Positions 45,556 to 46,445 of a stretch of 46,445 nt of DNA are shown here, piece after piece. The notes beneath the pieces were generated by a model. That model saw only the letters and a program-made list of their open reading frames with translations. It was not told where the DNA came from and made no database searches. How positions within the stretch are numbered: the stretch's first letter is position 1; the number at the start of each line of letters is the position of its first letter. This stretch comes from Gammaproteobacteria bacterium (lineage in GTDB: Bacteria > Pseudomonadota > Gammaproteobacteria > Thiohalomonadales > Thiohalomonadaceae). Where the stretch lies: NCBI GenBank assembly GCA_015231435.1, contig JADGBN010000010.1, forward strand, positions 1 through 46,445, given 5' to 3'. Position numbers and translations under genes: made by a program.

Positions 45556-46020
45556 ATGTCTGAAAAAGAGAAGAGCAGCTCCGTAAAAACGATTAAAGTG
45601 GTTGGTAACAGCGATGCCGTCTCCTCGCTGCTTAAGCTGCTGCTCAGTCTGGTAATGGTTTTTGTCACCTACAACAGCTTTAGCAACTTTCATGCTATTC
45701 ATCTGCTGAAACAGATTGACCTTGGCGATATGCTGCACTGGGCCTATCTGCTCATTTTCATCGGTGGCTGGCTGCTGGTGCTGGTCGGTGTCTATAAAAA
45801 TCTGCAAAAAATTGGTGTCGCCGCACTTATTATTATTAGCGTTCTGATAATCGGCGGACTGATTCAGCGCGACGCGATTAGCCCCGAGGATACCGATATG
45901 CTGGTTAACCTCGGGGAGCTGGCCACGGCGCTCATTATCTATATTGGTCTCTCTTGGCCGGAGATCCGCCGCAAACTCTTTGGCGTGCGCACCATTGATG
46001 ATGATGATGGCGAACCCTAA
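45556..46020 (+). CDS. DUF6524-like small membrane protein
   Basis: A 154-residue inner-membrane protein with about four hydrophobic segments (around residues 24-44, 60-80, 86-102 and 120-135). The pattern VTYNSFSNFH near the first helix and the closing SWPEIRRKLFGVRTIDDDD match what I recall of the DUF6524 family, whose function is unknown. GGAGAAGGAGA precedes ATG 45556, a strong ribosome site. It is the last gene before an intrinsic terminator at 46144. Confidence 0.65.
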   Translation: MSEKEKSSSVKTIKVVGNSDAVSSLLKLLLSLVMVFVTYNSFSNFHAIHLLKQIDLGDMLHWAYLLIFIGGWLLVLVGVYKNLQKIGVAALIIISVLIIGGLIQRDAISPEDTDMLVNLGELATALIIYIGLSWPEIRRKLFGVRTIDDDDGEP

Positions 46021-46143
46021 ACAACGCTGTTTTTTGCGATAAAATAAAAAGTAGACAACGCTTAAAAAGAGGCCGATAATTGGCCGCAGGATGATGATTA
46101 CCTCTCTGAATCCTTAGTATGTTTTTTGCAGTTACCTAAGTTT

Positions 46144-46176
46144 AAAAGCCGCTCGGTTCGCCTAGCGGCTTTTTTT
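46144..46176 (+). terminator. Rho-independent terminator, plus strand
   Basis: AAAGCCGCT and AGCGGCTTT form a 9-bp stem with a 10-nt loop, followed by a T-tract. It would end transcription of the two genes upstream. Confidence 0.85.
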
Positions 46177-46232
46177 ATGTTTCACTATATGAAGTTCAGG
46201 CAACCGCGCCTTGCAAAAAGCAGACGCCACCC

Positions 46233-46266
46233 AAAAAAAAACCCGCCACCTTTATGCGGTAGCGGG
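46233..46266 (-). terminator. Rho-independent terminator, minus strand
   Basis: On the minus strand CCCGCTACC pairs with GGTGGCGGG around a 7-nt loop and is followed by nine T residues. It would end a transcript entering from beyond the right edge of the window. Confidence 0.85.
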
Positions 46267-46445
46267 CTCAATCAGAGAGGAAGATGAAAAAAATGAACCC
46301 GGGCCATTGCACCCGGAAACAGTCACACGAATCGCCAGAGCTCACCGAATATATCGGGTGACATATCCGTAGTCGTGCGTTTCGGCACCTATTGTCAGGT
46401 CAGGGTGATCTCACAACAGGCCACCCTATGACCCCAGTAAAGCCC
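46267..46445 (-). other. Structured non-coding tail, possible ncRNA
   Basis: On the minus strand all three frames meet stops soon after the window edge, so this is not the end of a protein gene. The sequence shows several potential hairpins (for example CACCCGATATATTCGGTG and AGGGTG...CACCCT) before the terminators. It may be the 3-prime part of a small RNA or an untranslated region. I cannot match it to tmRNA, 6S, RNase P or 4.5S RNA. Confidence 0.35.
46287..46316 (-). terminator. Second minus-strand terminator in tandem
   Basis: On the minus strand CCGGGT pairs with GCCCGG around a 6-nt loop, followed by TTCATTTTTTT. It lies upstream of the stronger terminator at 46233, making a tandem pair. 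Confidence 0.5.

Noticed and set aside
46284-46352. Short plus-strand ORF starting ATGAAAAAAATG
   Set aside because: About 22 codons, lying over two minus-strand terminators; no evidence of a real protein.
1-46445. CRISPR array, tRNA or rRNA genes, prophage
   Set aside because: No regularly spaced repeats with unique spacers, no cloverleaf or rRNA sequence, and no phage structural genes were seen by eye.

Overview
The window reads as chromosomal DNA of a gammaproteobacterium. The evidence is a class I adenylate cyclase, type 1 gshA, pcnB-folK, and the carA-carB-greA / yhbY / rlmE-ftsH-folP-glmM gene order familiar from E. coli and Pseudomonas. carA has the same unusual TTG start as in E. coli, and there is a MshE/MshG pilus assembly pair. 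It is not a close enterobacterial relative: the glycine decarboxylase P protein is split, dihydroorotate dehydrogenase is class 1, and the TusA fusion and DUF6524-like protein are foreign to enterics. Genus cannot be set from the sequence alone. Protein families were recognised by eye, without a database search.

Layout. 0.1-6 kb: cyaA (3-prime end lost at the contig edge), rhodanese, ttcA, an LpxL-like acyltransferase and a fructosamine-kinase-like gene. 5.8-6.4 kb: a non-coding gap with a tight DnaA-box cluster, a CRP/IHF-like site and a MITE. 6.4-11 kb: Na/Pi cotransporter, a small basic protein, paeA and a Bax-like glucosaminidase. 11-14 kb: an accessory-looking interval with an antitoxin-like ORF ending in a repeat, a TusA-fusion protein divergent from a LysR regulator, and a frameshifted higB. 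14-20 kb: pcnB, folK, MFS efflux, YkgJ-type protein, SLT lipoprotein, Nudix and CorA. 20-25 kb: gcvT-gcvH-gcvPA (no gcvPB follows), a GGDEF membrane protein and an unknown protein. 25-28 kb: gshA, DUF815 ATPase, CDGSH protein. 28-38.7 kb: the carAB-greA-rlmE-ftsH-folP-glmM block. 38.7-44.3 kb (minus strand): pyrD with an internal amber codon, mshE, mshG, a minor pilus component, a pilin and an MnmM-like methyltransferase. 44.3-46.4 kb: trmL, two uncharacterised genes, terminators, and a structured non-coding tail on the minus strand.

The most striking non-genic content is a set of small mobile repeats. A 90-91 bp IS66-like MITE family (termini GTAAC...GTTAC) is present three times, each copy flanked by its own 8-bp target duplication. 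A separate 92-bp palindromic MITE has a 9-bp duplication. Four ERIC-like elements of different lengths are also present. Several of these touch gene ends: one MITE supplies the folP stop codon, an ERIC end carries the rlmE stop codon, another ERIC end supplies a -10-like box just before ttcA, and one ERIC element has replaced the tail of a small ORF.

Quality warning: bases 1-127 are an exact copy of bases 7671-7797 inside the Na/Pi cotransporter gene. The length is a standard assembler k-mer, so the left edge is almost certainly an assembly-graph join and the last residues of cyaA are artificial. The pyrD amber and higB frameshift should be read with this in mind.
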